Shown: piece by piece, positions 35,906 through 47,576 of the stretch
How the letters are laid out: every line of letters begins with the position of its first letter
How positions within the stretch are numbered: position 1 is the stretch's first letter
Assembly (NCBI GenBank): GCA_024114885.1
Contig: CP099425.1
Coordinates: forward strand, 1,302,001-1,366,000
Length of the DNA stretch: 64,000 nucleotides
Origin: Septoria linicola
Lineage: Eukaryota > Ascomycota > Dothideomycetes > Mycosphaerellales > Mycosphaerellaceae
Direction: 5' to 3'
Notes under the pieces: generated by a model
What the model saw: only the letters and a program-made list of their open reading frames with translations
What the model was told of the DNA's origin: nothing
The model's database searches: none
Program-made: the position numbers and the translations under genes

Positions 35906-38900
35906 ATGGCGACAGAACAAGTCAATGGCGCCAGCACGAATGGCGTCAATGGCACAGCTGCGCAACCGCAGAATAAGCTGCTCGACAACGTGGTGCGGAC
36001 GCCTGGTCGTCAGCCATCACCACAGCCCACACTTTTGAGCGTGCCTGGCGGACTTCCACACCGAATCGTGCACGACAAGGGCTCTGGATATGTCGCGCCC
36101 AAATTTGAGGGCAAAGAGCACCAGATGGAGGAAGTCATGGACAAGGTGGAAGAGAAGGGCTTCATTCCTGCCGATGTCGTGGAACTAGAAACCAAGTGGT
36201 TCTACAACGAGCTCGGCATTGACGACATGTACTTCAGCACCGAGACCGTCGATGCCATTGTCAGCCATATCCACTCTCTATACGCAGCCAAGATTGCAGC
36301 GTTTGCCAGAGATGACAGGAAGCTGGAAATTCGACTCGAAAAAGAGGCTGCAGATCATGCAGTCTACATCGACACTAGTGTGCCTGGATTGTCTTCACAG
36401 CACGGTTCAGGTTTCGAGAAGAGGCTAGAGAGCAAGTACCTCGATGGCAGCAGAGGCCTGAATAGCTACAGAGTGGAGTCCTTCAGGTCGCCTAGCAAGA
36501 TGCCGGGTGGAAACAACGATCAGTCGCTTCGATGCTACTTCGTATATCAGGCTACGTTCAAGAACAAGTCTCCAGGCGAGAATGAGACCAAAGTGGAAGA
36601 GCTGGGAGATGAGAGGTTTCTGCAAAAGACCACCGCAAACACCAGAGACATCTACCAAAGCGTCATGGACGCAGTGGTGAAGAGGACCGGTCCTGTCATT
36701 GACATGTATGATGTTGAGGGCACACGCGAGAAGCGTCTGGTCGTGGGCTTTAAGCAAGGATCTGCGTTGGGCATGTTCGCTGCTTTGAGTGATTTGTACC
36801 ACTACTACGGCCTGACTTCGTCGAGAAAGTACGTGGAGCAGTTCAGCAACGGCATTACGATCATGTCGATCTATCTTCGTCCAGGACCAACCGCAATCTC
36901 AGCCAAGCACCCTCCGATCGAGGCCAGCATCCATCAGGTGATGAAGGAGGTGTCTCTGCTCTACTGCATCCCACAGAATCGATTTCAGTCACACTTCAGC
37001 AGCGGCCGTCTCTCCCTCCAGGAATCGGTCTACGCTCACTGTGTCTGGGTCTTTGTGCAGCATTTCCTGAACAGACTGGGAGGCGAATACAACACGCTCA
37101 AGTCGTTGCTTGACACGAGCAATAGCGTTCACGCTGAACTGCTTGGCAAGCTTAAGAAGAGGCTGCGTACAGAGACGTTCACTGCGGACTATATTCTGGA
37201 GATCATCAACCAATACCCTGACCTCATCAGATCGCTGTACCTGGCATTCGCCAATGCACACTACGTACAGACACGTGGCGACCAGGATGATTTCCTGCCA
37301 ACGCTATCCTACCTGCGAATGAAGATTGACAAAATCTATACCGACGAGGAGCTGAAGGTCCTGATCGAGAAGACTGTATCAAACGATCACCACAACATGG
37401 TCATGACCGCTTTCCGCATCTTCAACCAGTCCGTGCTGAAGACGAACTTCTACACACCTACTAAGGTGGCTCTGAGCTTCCGGCTGAACCCATCATTCCT
37501 GCCATCAGAGGAGTACGCTCAGCCTTTATACGGCATGTTCCTCGTCGTCAGCTCGGAGTTTAGAGGATTCCACCTGCGCTTCAGGGATATTGCTCGTGGA
37601 GGCATCCGTATCGTCAAGTCTCGCAGCAAGGAGGCGTACTCTATCAATGCACGATCTCTGTTTGACGAGAACTACAATCTGGCCAATACCCAGCAACGCA
37701 AGAACAAGGATATCCCAGAAGGTGGCAGCAAAGGTGTTGTGCTCCTTGACATGGCCCACCAGGACAAGACGACTGTTGCTTTTGAGAAGTACATCGACAG
37801 TATCATGGATCTGCTGCTGCCACCCACGAGTCCCGGTATCAAGGATCCAATTGTTGATCTTCATGGAAAGGAGGAGATACTCTTCATGGGTCCTGACGAG
37901 AACACTGCAGATCTTGTCAACTGGGCTACGGAGCATGCTCGTGCTCGCGGTGCACCATGGTGGAAGTCGTTCTTCACAGGAAAGTCGCCAAAGCTTGGTG
38001 GTATTCCTCACGACTCCTACGGTATGACGACTTTGAGTGTGCGCGAGTATGTCAAGGGAATCTACAGAAAGCTCGAGCTCGATGAGACTCAAGTCCGGAA
38101 ACTACAGACTGGTGGTCCGGATGGTGATCTCGGCTCGAATGAGATCTTGCTCGGCAACGAGAAGTACTGCGCTATCGTCGATGGCTCTGGCGTCTTGTAC
38201 GACCCTCAAGGTCTCAACCGTGAGGAGCTGCTTCGCCTTGCCAAGGAGCGCAAGATGATCGTTCATTACGACGTATCAAAATTGTCGCAAGAAGGCTACC
38301 GCGTTCTGGTTGACGACAACAGTATCACGCTACCTTCTGGCGAGGTTGTCAACAACGGAACGTCTTTCCGGAACACTTTCCATCTGCGCAGCGAGGAGAA
38401 GTTCGATGTCTTCGTGCCATGCGGCGGTCGTCCAGAGTCGATCGATTTCACAAGTGCGAACAAGCTTATCGCAAACGGCAAGGCCATCATTCCCTACGTT
38501 GTCGAGGGCGCCAACCTCTTCATCACCCAAGAGGCCAAGCTTCGACTTGAGAAGGCCGGTGCAGTCGTGTTCAAGGACGCTTCCGCGAACAAGGGTGGTG
38601 TGACGAGTTCGTCGCTTGAGGTCCTTGCCTCTCTATCCTTTGATGATGAGAGCTTCCTGCAGAACATGTGCGTCCAGCCTGATGGTTCGGTGCCGCAATT
38701 CTACCAAGACTATGTGCGTCAAGTGCAAGCGAAAATCCAGGAAAATGCTAGACTCGAGTTCGAGGCTATCTGGCGTGAAGCTCAGCAGACTGGTGCACCG
38801 AAGAGTCTGTTGTCTGATCAGCTGAGTCTGGCTATTACGAAGATGGACGAGGAGCTGCAAGGGACCGAGCTCTGGAACAACGTGGCGTTGAGGAGGAGTG

Positions 38901-39165
38901 TTCTGTCTGACGCGCTGCCAAACCTGCTGTTGCAGAAGGTCGGCCTCGACAAGATCATTGAGCGGGTAAGACTACTCCGAACAACATTTATATTGTCTCA
39001 TCGCTAACACGATTGACCTAGGTACCTGACAGCTATCTCCGCGCGATCTTCGGCAGCTACCTGGCCAGTAGATTCATCTACACCATGGGCATCTCAGCCT
39101 CGCCCGTCAGCTTCTTTGCTTTCATGAATGACCGCATGACCAAGGTCAATGGACTTACGGCGTAG
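35906..39165 (+). CDS. GDH2: NAD-specific glutamate dehydrogenase, large (about 115 kDa) type
   Basis: Two exons, 35906..38965 and 39022..39165, encode 1067 residues. It catalyses NAD-dependent deamination of glutamate to 2-oxoglutarate and ammonia, the catabolic direction. The N-terminal ~450 residues are the regulatory region of the fungal large class. The catalytic half shows RDIARGGIRIV, a lysine-bearing EGGSKGVVLLDMAH segment, GPDENTADLVNWA and the nucleotide-binding block VPCGGRPESIDF ... VVEGANLFIT. The last exon supplies the conserved C-terminus (YLASRFIYTMG), joined in phase 0 after GTAAGA; without splicing the frame would end after about 13 extra residues. The ATG has a good context and gives a Gln/Asn-rich leader typical of the family. 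PRO2, another glutamate-using gene, lies 3 kb away. Confidence 0.96.
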
Positions 39166-39490
39166 GCCGAATACTTTAATACTTTGCGGTAGGGCGTTCA
39201 AGTTAGATTGTGTTGTATCACGAGGAATGTGACAAGGAACGGAAAAGCATTGATCACGGCGTAAGATTGGGCTGCATTCTTGTGTTTCCTCTGGCGAGAC
39301 CAACATTGCGATAAACAATTGATGCAGAATGATGGAGAGATCTGTATGAGCTTTGAAGTGTTTTGGGGTTCACGTTCACCGTTTCGTACCACTATACTGA
39401 TCTAAATCGCGATTGACACCACGCGATACTGTAGACCATCAGGTATGCGCGCTCGCACACGCTCCATTTCTCCTACTGACCAGCACCAGA
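39166..39490. other. Intergenic; probable 5' UTR intron of the next gene
   Basis: The stretch 39443..39489 has a GTATGC donor, a CTACTGAC branch-like site and a CACCAG acceptor ending one base before the next gene's ATG. It could be a 47-nt leader intron. Nothing else is seen. Confidence 0.4.
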
Positions 39491-40210
39491 ATGGCGAAAA
39501 TCAAGCCTGCTTCAGCAGCGCCTGCGACCGGTACGCGCCCGAAGAGCACGCGTATCAAGGAGGCCGCCGAGAAAGCTATCAAGAAAGCTGCCGATACAGC
39601 AAAAGAGGCCAAGGCAGCAGAAAAGAAAAAGGAGACGGAAAAGAAGTCCACGACCAAGAAACCAGCTGCCAGCAAAGCCACGAAGCCAACAGGTGTGACG
39701 AAGACGACTGCGAAGAAGACATCCGCGAAGACAGCTGGTCCGAAGAAGCGTGCCGCTACCAAAGCCGCTCCCAAGAAGTCCACAGCTAAGAAGACAGCTC
39801 ACTCGAAGAAACCCGCTGCCAACGCCGTCGGACCAGAAAAAGTCAAGAAAGCCAGAAAATCTCTCCCTCCTCGTGCACCACTCGCTCCAGCTTCTTCGAA
39901 GAAGAGCACCAACACCACCACCACCAAGAAACCCTCCGCCGCACCGTCCGAAAAGACCCCACCAAAATCCTCCAAATCACCAGCGAAGAAGAGCTCGTCG
40001 GGGTCGACTTTGACGGACTTGACTTGGACTCACGGACCGGATACAGTTGATTATCTTGATGGTAAGGAGAAGGCGAATAGTGGGAAGAGTCGGAGTAAGT
40101 CGGTTAGTCCGGCTAAGCAGATTGTGGAGGGGGCGAAGGGGGCGGCGGAGGTGGTGAGGAGTGGGGTTAATAAGGTGGCGAAGCAGGTTGAGGAGTTTAC
40201 TGATTGTTGA
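39491..40210 (+). CDS. Histone H1-like Lys/Ala/Pro-rich nuclear protein
   Basis: Single coding exon, 239 residues, starting at the ATG after CACCAGA. Residues about 20-60 form a highly charged helical stretch (KEAAEKAIKKAADTAKEA). About 60-190 are low-complexity Lys/Ala/Ser/Pro with KKTSAKTA, KKSTAKKT and SPAKK-type units like histone H1 tails. SPAKK and SPAKQ are minor-groove or CDK-site-like motifs. The C-terminal 50 residues are less repetitive and include SPAKQIVEGAKGAAEVV and a short amphipathic helix. I see no winged-helix H1 globular domain, so it is not a canonical linker histone. A nuclear, DNA- or RNA-binding disordered protein is the best inference. Codon bias for Lys-AAG leaves a second frame open opposite and alongside. 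Confidence 0.7.
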   Translation: MAKIKPASAAPATGTRPKSTRIKEAAEKAIKKAADTAKEAKAAEKKKETEKKSTTKKPAASKATKPTGVTKTTAKKTSAKTAGPKKRAATKAAPKKSTAKKTAHSKKPAANAVGPEKVKKARKSLPPRAPLAPASSKKSTNTTTTKKPSAAPSEKTPPKSSKSPAKKSSSGSTLTDLTWTHGPDTVDYLDGKEKANSGKSRSKSVSPAKQIVEGAKGAAEVVRSGVNKVAKQVEEFTDC

Positions 40211-41503
40211 GGGACTGGCGTGTCGCTGTGAGATTGGATACAGATGGGGGTGGTGGATGATGGTAGTCTTTATGAGATCAGGTGAAGGTGATGGATGGTG
40301 GAGGGTTGCTTGGTGGTTTGGTCGTTAGTGCATCTCAGGGCGGAATGGACGAGGCACTGACTCTGATCGATTTATTGAGAGCATGGGAGGTCTGCGGTCT
40401 CCCTGGGAGCTTGGTGGTTGATGAAGAGGAGAGTGCTGTTGCTGCTGAACGGCCGACTCTGATGTGTTTGATGGCACTGGCTGGACGAGGAAGGCCTGCT
40501 TGTGGGCGCGGCTATTGATCAAGGATGGAGAAGGTGCTTCAGCTTCAGCAGTCAGCATGACCGTGTAGCACGTTCCCAAGTAGTTTCGTATATCATCTCT
40601 TTGGATCTGTGAGTGATGTCGCCAGGTGAAAGTGAAGCGCGCGCGCCGTTATGCTGCTTCACTTACTGCATTGCAGCGAATTAGAGCTCGTGTGACGTGG
40701 TTGTCAGAAACCTCACTTGGAAGTATTGTTTTGAACTTATTTGCTGTTTCTTCTCGCTCTCCAACACAACCACGCCACCATCGCTCCACCGGGAGCAAGC
40801 CAGCAAGGCGCTTTGCGCCAGAGAAGTAAGTACTATATCCCTCGAGTTATCTTCCCTTACTCGTGCGGCGGCGACGGCAGCGGCAAATGGACAGGCGAGA
40901 AAGGAGTGTCACGGAGTGACATGGTCACTCACCTCGCTGTTTGAGGCGGCGACTCCCCTGTGATGGCAGCACATGTATATGGTCTCTCGCACCACAGCAA
41001 GACTCTGTGCCACTCAACAGACGAGTAGCACAATTTGCCAGATCTCGACATCTCAGAAGCACTGCGTCAAAGTCGAACAAGAAGAAGCACAGGAAGAAGA
41101 TTGCCGGCCGGTAGAAACTTTGAGCGTCGGCATCCAACACGGTCAACGTCCCGGCTTGGCTGTAACGACTGACTGTGCAGCATTGGGAGGTCAACGAGGA
41201 TTCTTCGCGACACATCATCACCGATAGACCAAGGCTCGCTGTGTATTTGTATCGCATCCTCTAATCTCTGGCAGCTTCATCCACAACAACAACGACCAAC
41301 GCAAAACCACGCGCAACCACCTACACGGCACACTGATGATAGCCGCAAACTAGCCTCCTCTGCGCCGGAGCGAAGGACCACCAAAGTCAGCTGGACACTC
41401 TGGGTGTTCCAATGTGGACTTGGAACGCGTTCTCCATGGGTCATTGAAAGTGAGTACAGTACGAAAACCCAGGCTGGAGTAGGCCCACAAACTCTTCACA
41501 AAC
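40211..41503. other. Intergenic, 1.3 kb, no supported gene
   Basis: This is the 3' flank of the H1-like gene and the promoter of the carrier gene. Several frames of 70-110 codons exist on both strands but none has a domain. A GTGAGT at about 41450 could be the donor of a leader intron for the carrier gene, but I cannot place an exon. Confidence 0.45.
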
Positions 41504-42640
41504 ATGTCGGCGACGGAGAAAGCACCCGAGGAGGATGAAAAAGCGGAAGTGCAGTTTTATGGAGTACGATCATGGCTGTCGCAAGCCGTGGTCGCATCGT
41601 TTATAGCTGGAGGCGTCGCAGGAGCAGTGTCAAGGACTGTGGTATCTCCATTGGAGCGATTAAAGATTCTGTTGCAAGTCCAGTCGACAGGAAGGACTGA
41701 GTATAAGATGAGCATTCCCAAAGCGCTGGGCAAGATTTGGAGAGAGGAGGGCTTCAAGGGAATGATGGCTGGAAACGGAACGAATTGCATACGCATCGTG
41801 CCCTACAGCGCGGTGCAATTTGGGAGCTACAACCTATACAAGCCAGTAAGTTGAATCAGGGAGCTCTGGCGAGAGCTGCGCTAATGCTGGGAATAGTACT
41901 TTGAACCATCGCCCGGAGCGCCTCTGCCACCAGAGCGACGTCTGGTCTGCGGCGCGATTGCTGGAATCACTTCAGTCACTTTCACATATCCCCTCGATAT
42001 CGTACGGACGCGATTATCGATCCAGTCAGCGTCATTCGCAAATCTGAGCAAAGAGGCCGCAGCAAGAGCCGAGAAGAAGATGCCGGGCATGTTCGGAACA
42101 CTGGGCATCATGTACAAGACAGAAGGAGGTTTTTGGGCCTTGTATCGTGGAATCATCCCAACAGTCGCGGGAGTAGCACCATATGTCGGCCTGAACTTCA
42201 TGGTGTACGAAAGCGTACGGCAGTACTTCACACCTGCGGGCGAGCAGAACCCATCGCCAATTGGAAAGCTGAGCGCAGGCGCTATATCTGGTGCAGTGGC
42301 ACAGACTATTACCTACCCATTGTGAGTCATTGGTCAGGACATGGATGAGCAGTAACCAAGCTAACGACAGACGAGCGATGTACTCCGACGACGCTTCCAG
42401 GTGAACTCAATGTCCGGCATGGGTTTCCAGTATACTGGCATATTCGACGCTGTCAGCAAGATCGTGGCGCAAGAAGGCGTTCGCGGTATGTACAAGGGCA
42501 TCGTACCGAATCTGCTCAAAGTCGCACCCAGCATGGCGAGCAGCTGGCTGAGCTTCGAGCTGGTCAGAGATCACCTGGTCTCACTACGCCCCGAGATCGA
42601 CCCTGCGGATGACCCGCCAATTGGTGGAGCGGCAAAGTGA
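41504..42640 (+). CDS. Mitochondrial carrier protein, YPR011C-like (APS/PAPS transporter candidate)
   Basis: Three exons, 41504..41845, 41897..42321 and 42376..42640, encode 343 residues. Three tandem carrier repeats are present, each with its PX[DE]XX[KR] signature: SPLERLK, YPLDIVR and YPFDVLR. Six transmembrane helices are expected in the inner mitochondrial membrane. The closest family by motif order (AGGVAGAVSRTVVSPLERLK, CIRIVPYSAVQF, TITYPFDVLRRRFQV) is yeast YPR011C, reported to carry adenosine 5'-phosphosulfate and PAPS. Assigning that substrate here is inference; SLC25A42-like cofactor carriers are the alternative. The second intron uses a GAG acceptor at 42375, one of few choices that keeps the YPFDVLRRR motif in frame. 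Confidence 0.9.
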
Positions 42641-43140
42641 GCCATGGATATGGAAACGATCAGAGAAGATGGTAGAAGCAGTCCAAAGCAAAGGCTATCC
42701 AGTCGCGGGACTTGCAGCTTCGACGTATGGACATATGGCGCAAACGGAGAAGGCTTTGCCAATTGATTTCAAGGATGCGCGATGCATAGGAAGGCATGGG
42801 AGCGAAGGCGTTCGGAGTCAGCAGGCGTGCAATTGGACACGCTTGCTTGAAAGACTTCTTGCCTTCAGTGTGACAAGCATCGGACGAGCAATGAGAAGGG
42901 TTCACTAGAGGGCTGCTGCATAGCGTACGTCTCCGGACGCGCTGCCCGATAGATGTATAGTCTACCTGAAAGATCGTTGTGTGTATCCCATGTTCACTGC
43001 TGCTGTTATGCATCTACTCTCTTGGTCAAACAATATGCCAAGACCCATCGGAAGGCTCGTCACGGGCTTCCGAAGTGAACTGAACGCGTCGAGCGTAAGC
43101 TTAAGCTGTATGCACTGACCAGAGACACTGATACACCTTC
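42641..43140. other. Intergenic between carrier and nucleotidyltransferase genes
   Basis: 500 bp on the same strand as both neighbours. I see no gene or repeat. The downstream start codon choice is uncertain, so part of this may be coding. Confidence 0.4.
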
Positions 43141-45122
43141 ATGCAATGCCAGCGACCAACATGGCGGGCCACATGCCGTGCGGGCAACGCATACAATCCG
43201 TCGCTGGCACTACGCGCAGCGTTCAACAGTACTGCCAATCGGTGTCGCGCTGATGATGAGCGCGTTCCTTCTGCTTGGGAGCCAACTGGGTGGGAAGAGC
43301 TGCCGCAGACGAGGACTCTCGGGAAAGACAAACGTGCAGAATCGAGACAGCAAGAGCCTCCCAAAATACGGTCTATCGCCTCGAATTGGCCGGAGAGAGT
43401 TGCTCGGAAAAGATTGAGACAACAAGCTGCCAAAGAGCACGCTGCCGACAATGAGCAAGGCGATCGAATACAAGAGAGAGCACCTCCAAACGAGGACTCA
43501 CCACATCAGAACCATGCTCGCCACGTACTGCTTGCGCACGCCCGCAAAGCATCCCAAAATGGACGACCGTACGAGCTAGACATGTCCGATCGGCAGTACT
43601 GGATTGGCCCAAGATACCGGAAACAGGTCGTTGATGCAGAGGGTTGGAAGGCTGCTATCGGGAACTTGGTGGCACTGAATCGTCAGCTACACGAAGACAG
43701 GCAGAATGGACGTAGGCTGACTGCGGACGACCGCGAGCTTATGAAGGCCGCGTTCGACTACTTACCACGCGCTGTCTTGCCTCGTGCACCGCCCGCTAAG
43801 AACTCGTCTTTACCTCCGACCCCGTGGGATCTGAACTTTCCGGGCGGTACGAACACCAAATTACAAGGTGAAGAATATGCGAAGCACGAGCTCAGCAGGG
43901 AGATCTCTCGATTCGCAACGTTCATGAAGCCAACGCGATTGGAACGCATTGCAAGGCAAGTGGCAAAGCAGGAAGTTTTAGACATGCTTCGCGCGATTCT
44001 GGCAGCTGAAGTAAAATTGGCGACTGAAGTCGAGATTCATGGTTCAGAAAAGACTGGACTTGCGATGCCGACCTCTGACATTGACATTCGCATATGGGCC
44101 GAGGATACTGCCTCCACAGAGCTCAACAAATACGCATACGCAAAGACGATGCGCGCTCGACTGTCTGTCATACATCGTGCCTTAAAGAAAGACCCTGCGA
44201 AATTTGGCTTGGTCACCATGCGAGGAGAAGGCATGCACCCGATCAGTAAGTCTGATGGGCATAGCCCATACCGACAATGCGACTATTAAATGGCTTGTGT
44301 CCTAACACATTCGCAGTAAATTTCCAGCATCGTTCTTCTGGGATCGATTTCCAGATCGTGGCAACCGACACTGCGGAGCCTCAAGAGAAAGTCACGCGTA
44401 ATTATCTTGCCAAATTTGAAGGCCTCCACGACCTGTTCATTGTCGTGCGGACTGCTCTCGAAGTGCGAGGCTTGCTGCCCGTCCATAACGGGGGCACTGG
44501 CTCCTATGGATGTTTCGTCATGCTGCTGCCTCCTTTGCTGCGACGTGTTGATACCGACTCATATACAGTCAGTATGCTGCGTCGGTTCCTGAGCTTTTAC
44601 GACCCTTGCGACACAATCAATCCAGCCAGACATGGAGTATCCTGTCATCCACGACAAGTCTTCCTCAAGCACAAGCCCGATGCGGAGCTCAACAAATTTC
44701 GAAGTTTAGCGCTGTCAAGAGGCGATCTAGTTCGAGCCGGACAGTGGAAACTGTGTCAGCGGAATGAACTACAACCATACCTTCTGACAATCCAAGACCC
44801 AGCAAATCCCAACAATGACCTAGGAGCTCGCGCACTGGCAATCCAGCACATCATAGCGACTTTTGTCAGACTTCGAGCAGACCTGAAGCACTGGACGAGA
44901 AAAACGACTGACCATGAGAAGTATAAACCTTTCCTGTCGACCATTGTCGGACGTCCTGATCTCTTGTACCAAACCCAACGAAAGATCTTGAGAGAGTATG
45001 GTCGTACCGCATTGAGCAATGGCTTCACTCTTCCTGAGACATCGGATAGCGCTGCCATTGCTCCTTCGCCTATTCGCAGGACGTGGACTCGAGACAGGAC
45101 TTCTCCGCTACCAGAGTCGTGA
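43141..45122 (+). CDS. Non-canonical poly(A) polymerase-like nucleotidyltransferase (Cid1/Trf4 class)
   Basis: Two exons, 43141..44245 and 44317..45122, encode 636 residues. About 290 basic, poorly conserved residues precede the nucleotidyltransferase core. The core shows the metal-binding DxD within TSDIDIRIW near 310, preceded by the helix GSEKTGLAMP where the usual GS signature lies. The C-terminal half carries the PAP-associated segment (LHDLFIVVRTALEVRGL and GGTGSYGCFVMLLPPLL). Such enzymes add A or U to RNA 3' ends in nuclear surveillance, cytoplasm or mitochondria. The N-terminus (MQCQRPTWRATCRAG) is Arg-rich without acids, so mitochondrial import is possible. The intron (GTAAGT to TTCGCAG) joins in phase 1 to give PIINFQHR. 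The exact start is the least certain part. Confidence 0.85.
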
Positions 45123-45270
45123 AATCGGGAAAGAACAACGCGAACGATATAATACTTATCATCACCCTGCGGGGCATGAGAGATGACAGTGTTCCATCAG
45201 ACATAGACAAAGCTATTGAGAGCAACAAGACCGGAACAGCTCCGACCGCATCACTGCCCAGTTCTGGCAT

Positions 45271-47251
45271 CTACCTTTCTCCTCTCCTCAGACTAACAAG
45301 CAACGAGCTCTCATACTTCCCTCCCGTGTACAGCTTATGCTTACCTTCATTATGATTTACAATCTTCTTATCCAAGCCTTCAAACTCAGGCAAGATTGGA
45401 TGCTTCCCCTTGATCTCCAACCTCATCGCCTCTCCTGCATCGAACACGATTCCTCCTGGCCAGAGGCTGATCTCGAGCTCGACAATCTCTCCTGGTGAGA
45501 GAGGTTGGCGAGACGTGTGTGGGTGATGGACGTATGCTGGGCCCATGAGATCGCGGTATTCTGATGCGCTCAGACCTTCGAGGTCTTCTTGCACGATCTC
45601 GCGATGGGACGCGCGGAGGCGGCCGTTGGGGCCGATGTAGCGCCTAACGTATCAAGACGTGTCAGCTTCCATCAAATCGCGTTGGTCAGGAGAGATGACT
45701 GCTTACCACACATTCTCGTTTGGAATGTCGTCGGGGGTGATGCCCTCTGGGAGATCTTTCATAGGAATGTTCTGATTCCATAAGGCTTTGCTGTCTTTGT
45801 CGAGTTTGCGGATCACGACGTATACGTCCTAGAATTGATTTAGCATTTGCTTAGGACACGGATTGAGGGAAGAAAGCTCACCATGTCATCATGCTCGTCC
45901 GTGGACATGAATAGCTTCACTTTTGAGATCCCGCAGAGCTCGGTGTATTGGTCGAACTCGTAAGTAAACAAGCTGCCTTCGTCGTCGAAAGAGTCGGCTT
46001 GGTGCTCGACCTGCGAGTCTTGCTGCGGCTCCCTCTGACCTAGAGTGCCACTCTGTGCGTCGAGGTATAGCGTCTCGAACTGAAAGTCGGAGGGAGGGTA
46101 CTCCGTAGCTGGTCTGTTGACGACATGAGGTCGATTGTAGCCTAGCATAGACTTTCTGATCTTCGGCGTCTTCTCCCAACCATTGTCGATTCCACGCATA
46201 TACTTGTCAAGAAATTTTTGCAAGTCGTCGAGGTTCTCTTTCTGGTAAATGTCGTGCCATTCTTGGGTCGTGGTCCAGCGGAGCCACTTCTCTGTTGAGC
46301 GAGAAAGTTGAAAGCCCCGCACTGATCCTTCTGTGTGCAAGCCTGTTGAGTAGCTCGCGGTGGCATACATAGGGACCGAGATGTTGCGAAGTTTGGGCTT
46401 TTTGTCCTCCCAGTAGTCATTCCAGAGCGGATATTGATCTACCATCGTGACAACGTCTTCGCGCTTATTTGGACCTATTCCGGAGTGCTGTTAGATCAAT
46501 GGCCCTCTACTTCTAGAAGCGATACACGTACCACAAAACCACGCCATCAGCACATCCCAAAATGCGCGGTCTGGGATGCCGCCTCGACATATCAATTCGC
46601 GATAGTAGTCTCCACAGCCTTCCCACGGCGCCATACAAGCAAGATGAGGCGGCTGTTCGGCAGCAATGAACCATTGCGTAGTGCCGAGCCAAGAATTACC
46701 AGCCATTGTGACTTTCGAATTGCACCAGGGCTGCTCCGCAATCCATTCGATACAGTCATAGCCATCTCGACCTTCTTGTGTACCATAGACAACAAGGTCG
46801 CCGCCAGACTTGAACGACCCTCGAGCGTCGATGTTGACGATAGCGTGTCCGCGAGCGACCCACTCCGACTCGGCCGGATCCGGAGCCTCCCACTTCTCCA
46901 GCCCACTCGTTGCATTTCGTGGCACACCTACTCTCCATGGAAGATGTCCAATTGTTGCATGCCAGATCCAGTCTTGCCGTATGGACTCCATGGCATGATA
47001 GCTGGCACAGGCTCTCCATCCGATGTCACAGGGCGGAATACGTCTGCCAACAATTCTGTACCATCACGAAGAGGAATACGAATATCCTTCTCCCAGATCA
47101 CATCAACAGGAAAAGGTCGGCGACCCTCATCTTTGGTCCAGCCTTTGCTGATCGTTCGCTTCTCGGGCTCGCCGTACTCGATCCAGGTATTCTTGGGCTC
47201 GTGGTCTAGCTCCGTGAAAGCCACTGGCACTGAGAAGGCCTGAGCTTGCAT
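45271..47251 (-). CDS. S15/CocE-NonD family alpha/beta hydrolase, reading frame broken by one base
   Basis: Four exons: 46532..47251, 45882..46474, 45707..45828, 45271..45643. The product would be about 602 residues. The N-terminal part (FTELDHEPKNTWIEYGEPEK, MPWSPYGKTGSGMQQLDIF) is in one frame, and everything from PWRVGVPRNATSG on is in the next. The shift falls at 46939-46940, where a CCATGG follows CTT; one missing C would restore it. No GT-AG intron can bridge the shift. The rest is intact: nucleophile Ser in AGNSWLG, the acid region in STDEHDDMDVYV, and a C-terminal jelly-roll (LSPGEIVELEISLWPGG). Relatives hydrolyse acyl peptides, esters or amides. Either a true frameshift or an assembly indel explains this. 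It begins the minus-strand trio of the accessory cluster; CGCCGGA direct repeats lie upstream. Confidence 0.8.
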
Positions 47252-47576
47252 TGCTGTGTTGCTCGTTCGTGAAAGTGTATTGTCTGATCAGCGCAGGAAG
47301 TAAAATGGCCAGACTGCTGCCATTAGCTGGAGAAGTAAACTGACTAGCTTCTGGCTTCATATTGGATCGCCGGATGAGCCACTTGACGCCGGACCTCTCC
47401 GCCTCCACACTTGCAGTTCTGGGGAACCTGGAGAGGCTTGGTGACACCGCTGCTGACAGCTCAATTGCAGAGAAAGAGTGTTGCCTGGATCAAGCTTGAG
47501 TACAGACCAGAGTAGGACTATCCTTGGAGACCTAGGCCAAAGCTGACTCCGAGAGACCCCCAATGCACGACAGGAA
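47252..47576. promoter_or_regulatory. Promoter of the CocE-like hydrolase gene with CGCCGGA direct repeats
   Basis: 325 bp between the hydrolase start and the 3' end of the regulator gene. Two CGCCGGA heptamers at 47368-47374 and 47387-47393 stand 19 bp apart. They contain CGG/CCG triplets typical of Zn2Cys6 sites; binding is inferred. Confidence 0.35.

Noticed and set aside
39439..39802. Alternative frames of about 100 codons on both strands over the H1-like gene
   Set aside because: Shadow frames caused by the Lys-AAG and Ala-GCx codon bias of the real gene.
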